Of a stretch of 5,151 nt of DNA, positions 1 to 5,151 are shown piece by piece (position 1 is the first letter of the stretch; every line of letters starts with the position of its first letter). Below the pieces are notes generated by a model. It searched no databases. It was not told the DNA's origin and was given only the letters and a program-made list of their open reading frames with translations. This DNA comes from Caryophanales bacterium UBA1231 (lineage in GTDB: Bacteria > Bacillota_I > Bacilli_A > ML615J-28 > CAG-313). Position numbers and translations under genes: made by a program. Location of the stretch: assembly GCA_002309035.1 (NCBI GenBank), contig DBWT01000027.1, forward strand, positions 16,758 to 21,908, written 5' to 3'.

Positions 1-1980
1 GAAGGTTTAGAGGTTGCGACAACAAGACCTGAAACAATGTTTGGTGATACAGCTATAATGGTTCATCCAGATGATGAAAGATATCAAAAATACATTGGTA
101 AGGAAGTTTATATTCCAGGCACAAATCGTAAGATTCCTGTTATCATTGATGAATATGTTGATAAAGAATTTGGTACAGGTGTTGTTAAAGTTACGCCTGC
201 CCATGATCCTAATGACTTTGAAGTTGGAAATCGTCATAATTTAGCACGTCTAATTTGTATGAATGAAGATGGTACAATGAACGAATTAGCTGGTGAATAT
301 AATGGCATGGATCGTTTTGAATGTCGAAAAGAACTAGTTAAAAAACTTCAAGATTTAGGTTTATGTCATTCAATTGAAAAGATGATTCACTCAGTTGGTC
401 ATAGTGAAAGAACTGGTGTTATCGTTGAACCACGTCTTTCAAAACAATGGTTTGTTAAAATGGATAAATTATCGAGTGATGTTCTTGAAATGCAGAAGAA
501 TAAAGATACAGCCATTAATTTTGTTCCAGATCGCTTCAATAAGACTTTTGAAACTTGGATTTCAAATACGCAAGATTGGTGTATCTCAAGACAACTATGG
601 TGGGGACATCGTATTCCAGCTTGGTATAAAGACGATGATATAATCATTTCACAAACAAAACCAGAAGAAGGTTATGTTCAAGATGAAGATGTTTTGGACA
701 CTTGGTTTTCTAGTGCACTTTGGGCATTTTCAACATTTGGTTGGCCTGAAGAAACTGAACTTTTGAAACGTTATACACCGACAGATTGTTTAGTTACAGG
801 CTATGATATTATTTTCTTCTGGGTTGCTCGTATGGCTTTCATGACAAAACACTTTAGAAACAAACGTCCATTTAATGATTGTTTGATTCATGGATTGATT
901 CGTGATGAACAAGGTCGTAAAATGAGTAAATCATTAGGTAATGGTATTGATCCATTTGATGTTGTCGATCAATATGGTTGTGATTCACTAAGATACTTTT
1001 TGACAACTAACTCTACACCTGGTCAAGATTTACGTTATTCAAATGAGAAAGTTGCGGCTAGTTGGAATTTCATTAATAAGATATGGAACATTTCACGTTT
1101 CATTCAAATTAATTTAGATGCAGCTGGATACAATGACGAACCAATTGACTTCAAGAAACTAACACCAATTGATAAATGGTTATTTACAAGATTAAATGAT
1201 GTCATTGAACAATTCAATGAAAACTTTGAAAAGTATGAATTTGGTGAAGCAGCTCGTGTTATTTATAATTTTGCATGGGATGATTTTGCATCATGGTATG
1301 TTGAATTATCAAAAGTAACACTAAATAATGAAGCATTAAAGATTAATACTTGTGCAATTCTTAAAGAAGTCATCATCACAATTGTTAAAATCTTACACCC
1401 TTATATGCCTTTTGTTACTGAAGAAATTTACCAACACTTTATGGAAGGTTCGGTTATGGTTTCTAATTGGCCAACAAAATTTGAAATTGGTGAATTTGAT
1501 ACTTCATTAGTTGATTCATTATTAGAAGTAATAACTTCAATTAGAAACTTACGTCAAAGTAATAATGTTTCAATGAGTAAACCACTTACTATTTATGTTT
1601 CTAATATTGATGAAAAACAATTTGCTTTCTTAAAGGAAAGTGAAGGATACTTAAAGAAATTCATTAATCATGATTCACTTTCAAAAATGGATTCAATTGA
1701 TGCTAAAGACAATAAAGTTATTATTCTTAATAATCTAACACTTGGTGTACCAGCTAAAGAACTAATCAACATCGATGATGAAAAAGAAAGATTAAATAAA
1801 GAACTATTACGTTTACAAAACGAAGTAGATCGTTCTAATAAAATGTTAAATAATCCTAATTTCATTTCTAAAGCTCCACAAGATAAAATCCAAAATGAAA
1901 AAGATAAACTTCTTAAATATGAACAACAATTAAAAGAAGTAGAAAGATTAATCAGTGATTTAGAAAAACTATATGATTAA
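1..1980 (+). CDS. valS: Valyl-tRNA synthetase, 5'-truncated by window edge
   Basis: This cytoplasmic class I aminoacyl-tRNA synthetase charges tRNA-Val with valine using ATP and hydrolyses mischarged Thr-tRNA in its CP1 editing domain. The reading frame is open from base 1, and 659 residues are visible. The family is about 880 aa long, so roughly 220 N-terminal residues, including the HIGH motif, lie off the left edge. Visible parts in order (visible numbering): editing-domain motif ATTRPET (6-12), AHDPND (67-72), EPRLSKQWF near 144, WCISRQLWWGHRIPAW (about 191-206), DEDVLDTWFSS (228-238), the KMSKS ATP-binding loop (307-311), an anticodon-binding helical domain (about 385-520), and the C-terminal Lys/Glu-rich coiled-coil arm (about 592-657) typical of ValRS. 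The linker between PAWY and QDED looks shorter than in Bacillus or E. coli ValRS as I recall them. No frameshift is seen. The gene overlaps folC. Any T-box leader, common for this gene in Firmicutes, would be out of view. Confidence 0.98.
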   Translation, partial: EGLEVATTRPETMFGDTAIMVHPDDERYQKYIGKEVYIPGTNRKIPVIIDEYVDKEFGTGVVKVTPAHDPNDFEVGNRHNLARLICMNEDGTMNELAGEYNGMDRFECRKELVKKLQDLGLCHSIEKMIHSVGHSERTGVIVEPRLSKQWFVKMDKLSSDVLEMQKNKDTAINFVPDRFNKTFETWISNTQDWCISRQLWWGHRIPAWYKDDDIIISQTKPEEGYVQDEDVLDTWFSSALWAFSTFGWPEETELLKRYTPTDCLVTGYDIIFFWVARMAFMTKHFRNKRPFNDCLIHGLIRDEQGRKMSKSLGNGIDPFDVVDQYGCDSLRYFLTTNSTPGQDLRYSNEKVAASWNFINKIWNISRFIQINLDAAGYNDEPIDFKKLTPIDKWLFTRLNDVIEQFNENFEKYEFGEAARVIYNFAWDDFASWYVELSKVTLNNEALKINTCAILKEVIITIVKILHPYMPFVTEEIYQHFMEGSVMVSNWPTKFEIGEFDTSLVDSLLEVITSIRNLRQSNNVSMSKPLTIYVSNIDEKQFAFLKESEGYLKKFINHDSLSKMDSIDAKDNKVIILNNLTLGVPAKELINIDDEKERLNKELLRLQNEVDRSNKMLNNPNFISKAPQDKIQNEKDKLLKYEQQLKEVERLISDLEKLYD

Positions 1981-3253
1981 ACAATTTAATGATATCAATG
2001 ACTTTTTATCATTCGTTGAAAATGCTAAAAGAACAACTGATAAAAAGAACTTAAATGATATGATAGCTTTTTCCAAAGTACTTGGTAGTCCTGAAAAGAA
2101 TTTAAAAATTGTTCACGTTACTGGTACAAATGGAAAGGGATCTGTTGTTCAATATTTGAAAGAAATGTTTATGATTCACAGTCTTAATGTTGGAACATTT
2201 ACATCACCATATATTGAAGTATTTAATGAAAGAATTCAAATTAACTCAAAGTTTATATCTGATGATGATGTCTTAAAATATGCTAATATTATCTTGTCAC
2301 ATTATGATGAGTTTTATAGGCTTACTAACACATATCCATCATTTTTTGAATTCTTAACTTTAATGGCTTTGCTTTATTTTAAAGACAGTAAAGTCGATGT
2401 TGTAATCCTTGAAGTAGGAATTGGAGGACTCTTAGATTCAACAAATATTGTAAAGCCAGTAGCTAGTATTATTACAAATGTATCATACGATCATATGAAT
2501 ATTTTAGGTAATACACTTGAAGAAATCTTACTTCAAAAACTTGGCATCGTGAAAGAAAATGTTCCAGCAATTGTTGGAATTAAGGATTTAAACTTAACAA
2601 ACATCGTAAAAGACTATTGTGCTAAATTAAATGCATCACTATCATTACCCCTATTTAAAGCGTTCGAAATAAAAAAATGTGATGAATTAGGTTCTGAAGT
2701 TATTCTAGAAGGCTTTGGTGAGTTTCATTTGTCAATGCTTGGATATCATCAAATTGAAAATGCCATAGTCGCAATCACTGCTTTTTTAGTTTCTTATCCA
2801 AAAATTACAAACAAAGAACCACAATTCGAATTAATGAAAAAAGCCCTTAGTAAGACTTTTTGGTTAGGACGTTTAGAAGTAATTAAATTAAATCCATTTA
2901 CTTTAATTGATGGTGGACATAATATCGATGGTATCGTTAGAGTTTGTGAATTTATTAAGAACTTAAACTATCCAACAAAAAGATGTATTTTTTCTTGTTC
3001 AGCTAATAAAGAAAAATTTAAAATGCTTGAATATTTAAAGTCTTATTTCGATGAAATTATTATTACAGAATTTACATACAAAAGACATAGTGAAGCAATT
3101 GAACTATTCGATGGATTAGATTTTAAAAACAAGAAGTTAATTTTAAAACCTGCTGATGCGATTGAGTATGTAAATAATCATCCAATGGATTTAAATATAT
3201 ATATTGGATCATTATATTTTATCAGTGAAATTAGACCACAATTGTTAAATTAA
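1973..3253 (+). CDS. folC: Folylpolyglutamate synthase / dihydrofolate synthase
   Basis: This is a Mur-ligase-family ATP-dependent enzyme that adds glutamate to folates (FPGS) and, in bifunctional members, to dihydropteroate to make dihydrofolate. It acts in the cytoplasm. The protein is 426 aa, normal for the family. Visible motifs: P-loop TGTNGKGS (50-57), TSPYIEVFNERI (78-89), EVGIGGLLDSTN (147-158), SYDH (171-174), the QKLGIVK segment with Lys189 at the position of the carbamylated catalytic lysine, GYHQIENA (257-264), FWLGRLEV (296-303), DGGHN (313-317) starting the C-terminal domain, and GSLY (412-415). The Arg often found in the GGRLDATN motif is Leu153 here. The ATG lies inside the end of valS (8-nt overlap) with no good Shine-Dalgarno sequence, so translational coupling to valS is inferred. 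A terminator follows immediately. Whether it has both activities or FPGS only cannot be decided from motifs alone. Confidence 0.96.
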   Translation: MIKQFNDINDFLSFVENAKRTTDKKNLNDMIAFSKVLGSPEKNLKIVHVTGTNGKGSVVQYLKEMFMIHSLNVGTFTSPYIEVFNERIQINSKFISDDDVLKYANIILSHYDEFYRLTNTYPSFFEFLTLMALLYFKDSKVDVVILEVGIGGLLDSTNIVKPVASIITNVSYDHMNILGNTLEEILLQKLGIVKENVPAIVGIKDLNLTNIVKDYCAKLNASLSLPLFKAFEIKKCDELGSEVILEGFGEFHLSMLGYHQIENAIVAITAFLVSYPKITNKEPQFELMKKALSKTFWLGRLEVIKLNPFTLIDGGHNIDGIVRVCEFIKNLNYPTKRCIFSCSANKEKFKMLEYLKSYFDEIIITEFTYKRHSEAIELFDGLDFKNKKLILKPADAIEYVNNHPMDLNIYIGSLYFISEIRPQLLN

Positions 3254-3278
3254 AAGTTCCTATTTAGGGACTTTTTTT
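3252..3278 (+). terminator. Intrinsic terminator of valS-folC
   Basis: A hairpin with arms 3252-3260 (AAAAGTTCC) and 3267-3275 (GGGACTTTT) forms nine pairs, one of them G-U, around the loop TATTTA. The T-tract runs 3272-3278. The left arm begins within the folC TAA stop codon, so termination directly follows the gene. It separates valS-folC from radC. Confidence 0.85.
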
Positions 3279-3293
3279 CGAAAATGATTTTTC

Positions 3294-3322
3294 TTTACTA
3301 AAAAGCTTTATTATTATAAAAT
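3294..3322 (+). promoter_or_regulatory. Candidate SigA-type promoter for radC
   Basis: A -35-like TTTACT (3294-3299, 4 of 6 matches to TTGACA) is followed after 17 bp by TAAAAT (3317-3322, 5 of 6 matches to TATAAT). Overlapping alternatives are TATAAA (3315-3320) and TATTAT (3312-3317). The element sits between the folC terminator and radC, where a promoter is expected. Transcription from the TAAAAT box would start near 3329, giving a very short leader. The surroundings are AT-rich enough that chance matches are likely. Confidence 0.4.
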
Positions 3323-3328
3323 AGTATT

Positions 3329-3334
3329 GGTGAT
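3329..3334 (+). promoter_or_regulatory. Ribosome binding site setting the radC TTG start
   Basis: GGTGAT is complementary to the extreme 3' end of 16S rRNA (AUCACC) and lies 3 nt before the TTG at 3338. An in-frame TAA at 3317-3319 rules out a longer gene. The next in-frame ATG is codon 44, inside the conserved N-terminal domain, so TTG is the best start. Confidence 0.7.
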
Positions 3335-3337
3335 AAA

Positions 3338-4009
3338 TTGAAATTTAAAGAAATTAATGTCTTTGAAAAACCGCGGGAAAGGGTTAAAGAAGTAGGCATT
3401 GAAAACTTAACTAATACTGAATTATTATGTCTTTTAATTAGATGTGGAACACAAGATAAAGACGTTATGTCGTTAAGCTCGGAAGTATTAAATTTAATTA
3501 ATAGTCAAGCACCCTATCATAATTTAACAATCGAAGAGCTAATGATGATTAATGGTATTGGTGCATCGAAAGCAACGATTATTTTAGCAGCCATCGAATT
3601 AGGTAAGAGATTAAATTCAAAAACATTAGATAAAAAGAAATTTATTAGTCCACTTGATATCTATAATCATTATCATCTAATGTTTAAGAGCTTTACACAA
3701 GAACATTTGTATGCTTTGTATCTTAATACTAAGGGTAATTTACTTGATGCTAAGTTGATTGGGATTGGGACAATTAATTCTGTTAATATCGATACTCAAG
3801 AAATCTTCAAATGGGCTTTTAAACTAAAAGCAACAGCTTTTATTCTTGTACATAATCATCCATCAGGTGATGAAACACCAAGTTCAGAAGATTTAAAAAT
3901 GACAATCGAAATAAAAAAACAAGCTGAGATTTTAAAACTCATCATTTTAGATCACGTCATTATTGGTGATTATTATTACAGTATGCGTAATGAAAACCAT
4001 ATCTTTTAA
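3338..4009 (+). CDS. radC: RadC family JAB/MPN+ domain protein
   Basis: This is a RadC (UPF0758) family protein of 223 aa, close to the usual 220-230. The N-terminal region has the family's PRERV and NLTNTELLCLLIRCG segments (12-37) and a helix-hairpin-helix-like INGIGASKA (71-79), suggesting DNA contact. The C-terminal domain (about 105-223) is a JAB/JAMM fold: EHLYALYLNTKGN (122-134), then HNHPSGDETPSSED (172-185), which matches the zinc motif HxHx7Sx2D with His172, His174, Ser182 and Asp185. The usual PREVF segment reads TQEIF (153-157), keeping the Glu. The family was named for DNA repair, but the E. coli radC102 phenotype was later assigned to recG, so the true role is unsettled and no specific activity is claimed. 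It starts at TTG. A terminator separates it from folC, so it probably has its own promoter, and it may be cotranscribed with trxA 56 nt downstream. Confidence 0.94.
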   Translation: MKFKEINVFEKPRERVKEVGIENLTNTELLCLLIRCGTQDKDVMSLSSEVLNLINSQAPYHNLTIEELMMINGIGASKATIILAAIELGKRLNSKTLDKKKFISPLDIYNHYHLMFKSFTQEHLYALYLNTKGNLLDAKLIGIGTINSVNIDTQEIFKWAFKLKATAFILVHNHPSGDETPSSEDLKMTIEIKKQAEILKLIILDHVIIGDYYYSMRNENHIF

Positions 4010-4036
4010 GCAAATAAAAAGTTAAATAAAATTCTT

Positions 4037-4047
4037 TATGATAAAAT
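4037..4047 (+). promoter_or_regulatory. Possible -10 region upstream of trxA
   Basis: TATGAT (4037-4042, 5 of 6 matches to consensus) merges into TAAAAT (4042-4047). No convincing -35 hexamer lies 16-18 bp upstream, where the sequence is A-rich (about 4013-4020). It may be a weak internal promoter or only AT-rich spacer. No terminator is visible between radC and trxA, so read-through from radC is also plausible. Confidence 0.3.
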
Positions 4048-4055
4048 TTATTCGT

Positions 4056-4061
4056 GAGGTG
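4056..4061 (+). promoter_or_regulatory. Ribosome binding site deciding the trxA start
   Basis: GAGGTG matches the anti-Shine-Dalgarno sequence and lies 4 nt before the ATG at 4066. A longer in-frame start, GTG at 4054, would overlap this site and add four residues (MRCY) not expected in thioredoxins, so it is rejected. Confidence 0.8.
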
Positions 4062-4065
4062 CTAT

Positions 4066-4380
4066 ATGTTATATATTAAAACAAGCGAACAATTTAATAA
4101 ATTACTTGAAGAAAATGAATTAGTATTTGTTGATTTTTATGCAGAATGGTGTGGACCTTGTAAAATGATGTCACCAATTGTTGAACAATTTGATGAAGAA
4201 ATGAAAGGTCAAATTAAAGTTTGTAAAGTTAATATTGATGAAAACTTAGATTTAGCTCAAGCTTATCGTATTACTTCAATACCTACTTTAGCACTATTCA
4301 AAAACGGAAAATTAGTTGCTGTTGAAATTGGTTATCGCAGCTTAGCTAATTTACATGAAATGGTTGAAAAGAATAAATAA
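4066..4380 (+). CDS. trxA: Thioredoxin
   Basis: This small cytoplasmic dithiol-disulfide oxidoreductase reduces protein disulfides and is itself normally recharged by thioredoxin reductase, which is not in this window. It has 104 aa, the typical single-domain length. The active site WCGPC is at residues 28-32 (Cys29, Cys32) within VDFYAEWCGPCKMM. The buried acid Asp23 and the cis-proline of SIPT (Pro73) are present, as are the NIDEN strand-turn (56-60) and the FKNGK hairpin (78-82). There is one extra Cys at position 53, outside the active site. The start is the ATG at 4066, chosen because GAGGTG sits 4 nt upstream. There is no signal peptide or membrane segment. The gene lies 56 nt after radC and 109 nt before ppdK. 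Redox or stress control is possible, but no operator was recognised. Confidence 0.97.
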   Translation: MLYIKTSEQFNKLLEENELVFVDFYAEWCGPCKMMSPIVEQFDEEMKGQIKVCKVNIDENLDLAQAYRITSIPTLALFKNGKLVAVEIGYRSLANLHEMVEKNK

Positions 4381-4417
4381 AGTCGTTTTTCGTAAAAGAA
4401 GATTTTTTGTATATTAT

Positions 4418-4446
4418 TTGAAAAAAAATAAAATTATTGGTATAAT
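4418..4446 (+). promoter_or_regulatory. SigA-type promoter of ppdK
   Basis: TTGAAA (4418-4423, 5 of 6 matches) and a perfect TATAAT (4441-4446) are separated by exactly 17 bp. A start site near 4453 would give a leader of about 37 nt containing the AGGAGGA ribosome binding site. This is the best promoter match in the window. The -10 box lies in the loop of the inverted repeat 4423-4469, and the -35 box touches its outer edge. Confidence 0.82.
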
Positions 4447-4469
4447 TCTATCCGGTAATTTTATTTTTT
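4423..4469 (+). terminator. Inverted repeat, candidate trxA terminator overlapping ppdK promoter
   Basis: The arm 4423-4440 and the arm 4452-4469 (CCGGTAATTTTATTTTTT) pair over 18 consecutive positions in RNA, two of them G-U (4437-4455 and 4438-4454), around an 11-nt loop (4441-4451). The descending arm ends in six Ts (4464-4469), so a transcript coming from trxA could form an intrinsic terminator here. The stem is mostly A-T with G-C only at the top, so strength is uncertain. RNA started at the ppdK promoter (about 4453) would lack the left arm and should escape. Binding by a regulator to the DNA palindrome is an alternative. Confidence 0.5.
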
Positions 4470-4473
4470 ATTT

Positions 4474-4480
4474 AGGAGGA
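4474..4480 (+). promoter_or_regulatory. Strong ribosome binding site of ppdK
   Basis: AGGAGGA lies 9 nt before the ATG at 4490 and is the strongest Shine-Dalgarno match in the window. An in-frame TAA at 4487-4489 directly precedes the ATG, so no longer start is possible. Confidence 0.92.
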
Positions 4481-4489
4481 AGAAAATAA

Positions 4490-5151
4490 ATGAGTAAAAA
4501 GTATGTTTATTTATTTAAAGAAGGAAATGCTGATATGCGTAACCTTTTAGGTGGTAAAGGTGCTAACCTTGCTGAAATGACTAATATTGGTGTACCAATT
4601 CCTGCTGGTTTCACAATCACAACAGAAGCTTGTACACTTTATTATGATGAAGGTAAGAAACTTCCACAATACGTTATCGACGAAATTTTTGCAGCCGTAA
4701 AGACAATCGAAGCTGAAACTGGCAAAAACTTTGGCGGTGATGTAAATCCATTATTAGTATCAGTTCGTTCAGGTGCAAGAGCATCAATGCCTGGTATGAT
4801 GGACACAATTTTAAATCTTGGTCTAAATGACAAGACTGTTGCTGTTTTAGCAAAAGAAACTAATAACGAAAGATTCGCTTTTGATAGCTACAGACGTTTC
4901 ATTTTAATGTTCACTAACATTGCTAAAGGTCATCCAAGAACAGAAATGGATAAGATGTTAGAAGCTATTAAAGAAGCTAAAGGTTATAAACTAGATACTG
5001 AAGTTACAACAGAAGAATTAAAAGAATTAGTTAAGAAATACAAAGAATACTATAAATCAGTATTTGGTGAAGAATTCCCATCTGATCCAAAAGTTCAATT
5101 AATCGAAGCTGTTAACGCTGTATTTAGATCATGGGATAACCCACGTGCTAA
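4490..5151 (+). CDS. ppdK: Pyruvate, phosphate dikinase, N-terminal part (3' cut by window edge)
   Basis: This cytoplasmic enzyme interconverts pyruvate + ATP + Pi and PEP + AMP + PPi. It can replace or oppose pyruvate kinase in organisms with pyrophosphate-linked glycolysis. The first 220 residues of an expected 870-880 are present, and the frame stays open at the right edge. They fall in the N-terminal nucleotide-binding domain: FKEGNADMRNLLGGKGANLAEM (9-30, with ATP-site Lys23), GVPIPAGFTITTEAC (34-48), SVRSGARASMPGMMDTILNL (91-110, with Arg93), FAFDSYRRFI near 129, and FRSWDNPRA at the end. The order and spacing closely follow Clostridium symbiosum PPDK as I recall it, offset by one residue. 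The phosphohistidine and PEP/pyruvate domains are out of view. RSGARASMPGMMDT points to PPDK rather than PEP synthase. The gene has its own strong promoter and ribosome binding site and is probably a separate, well-expressed unit. Confidence 0.97.
   Translation, partial: MSKKYVYLFKEGNADMRNLLGGKGANLAEMTNIGVPIPAGFTITTEACTLYYDEGKKLPQYVIDEIFAAVKTIEAETGKNFGGDVNPLLVSVRSGARASMPGMMDTILNLGLNDKTVAVLAKETNNERFAFDSYRRFILMFTNIAKGHPRTEMDKMLEAIKEAKGYKLDTEVTTEELKELVKKYKEYYKSVFGEEFPSDPKVQLIEAVNAVFRSWDNPRA

Noticed and set aside
7..237. Minus-strand open frame of 76 codons
   Set aside because: It lies entirely opposite the conserved valS editing domain, and its product is low-complexity (Asn/Ile/Phe-rich) with no recognisable motif.
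395..647. Two further open frames, one on each strand, inside valS
   Set aside because: Both overlap highly conserved ValRS sequence, have no convincing ribosome binding site and show no family motif.
1668..1865. Minus-strand open frame rich in Ser and Leu
   Set aside because: It is the antisense of the valS coiled-coil arm; Lys/Glu-rich codons read backwards give Leu/Ser/Phe runs.
3308..3337. TTTATTA / TGATAAA pairing that could hide the radC ribosome binding site
   Set aside because: It is seven weak pairs including a G-U, with no other riboswitch or thermometer signs, so not separable from chance.
4022..4052. Imperfect AT inverted repeat (AATAAA...TTTATT) between radC and trxA
   Set aside because: It has only six continuous A-T pairs before a mismatch, which is expected by chance at this base composition.
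4054..4065. GTG at 4054 as a longer trxA start
   Set aside because: The Shine-Dalgarno sequence GAGGTG (4056-4061) lies inside this extension and points to ATG 4066; the added MRCY is not thioredoxin-like.
4381..4410. Possible terminator directly after trxA
   Set aside because: Only a TTTT/AAAA stem with a 3-nt loop (4387-4397) and a later T-run can be found; there is no GC stem, so it is too weak to call.
4642..4833. Minus-strand open frame of 63 codons
   Set aside because: It is antisense to the conserved nucleotide-binding motif region of ppdK, which clearly codes on the + strand.
1..5151. CRISPR array, insertion sequence, phage, defence cassette, tRNA or rRNA genes
   Set aside because: I looked for spaced direct repeats, terminal inverted repeats, transposase motifs and tRNA-like cloverleafs and saw none. 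Nearly all of the window is occupied by five recognisable housekeeping genes.

Overview
The window is AT-rich, with GC roughly 30% by eye, and every gene lies on the + strand. It looks like ordinary core chromosome from a low-GC Gram-positive-type bacterium (Firmicutes/Bacillota or the related Mollicutes branches). UGG is the only Trp codon (about 20 uses, 16 of them in valS), all four visible gene ends are TAA, and no gene needs UGA read through. This argues against the UGA=Trp code of Mycoplasma and Spiroplasma. It fits Firmicutes, Erysipelotrichia-like or Acholeplasma/Izemoplasma-like bacteria. The exact genus cannot be read from the sequence.

Layout: (1) 1-1980 is valyl-tRNA synthetase with its N-terminal part cut off by the left edge. 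(2) 1973-3253 is folC, overlapping valS by 8 nt and probably translated by coupling. A clear intrinsic terminator follows at 3252-3278. (3) 3338-4009 is radC (JAMM/MPN+ family), starting at TTG behind its own promoter candidate. (4) 4066-4380 is a classical thioredoxin; its start is the ATG at 4066, not the upstream in-frame GTG at 4054. (5) 4490-5151 is the first 220 codons of pyruvate phosphate dikinase, cut by the right edge, behind a near-consensus SigA-type promoter and a strong Shine-Dalgarno sequence.

The genes are housekeeping functions (translation, folate polyglutamylation, a DNA-associated metalloprotein, thiol redox, PEP/pyruvate interconversion) in at least three transcription units: valS-folC, radC(-trxA) and ppdK. 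They do not form one pathway. The valS-folC pairing is common in Firmicutes.

The most interesting non-coding structure is an 18-bp inverted repeat (4423-4440 / 4452-4469) whose loop holds the ppdK -10 box. It may be a terminator for trxA read-through that physically overlaps the ppdK promoter. I found no CRISPR, mobile element, tRNA/rRNA, phage or defence genes, and nothing that I can honestly call an undescribed system.
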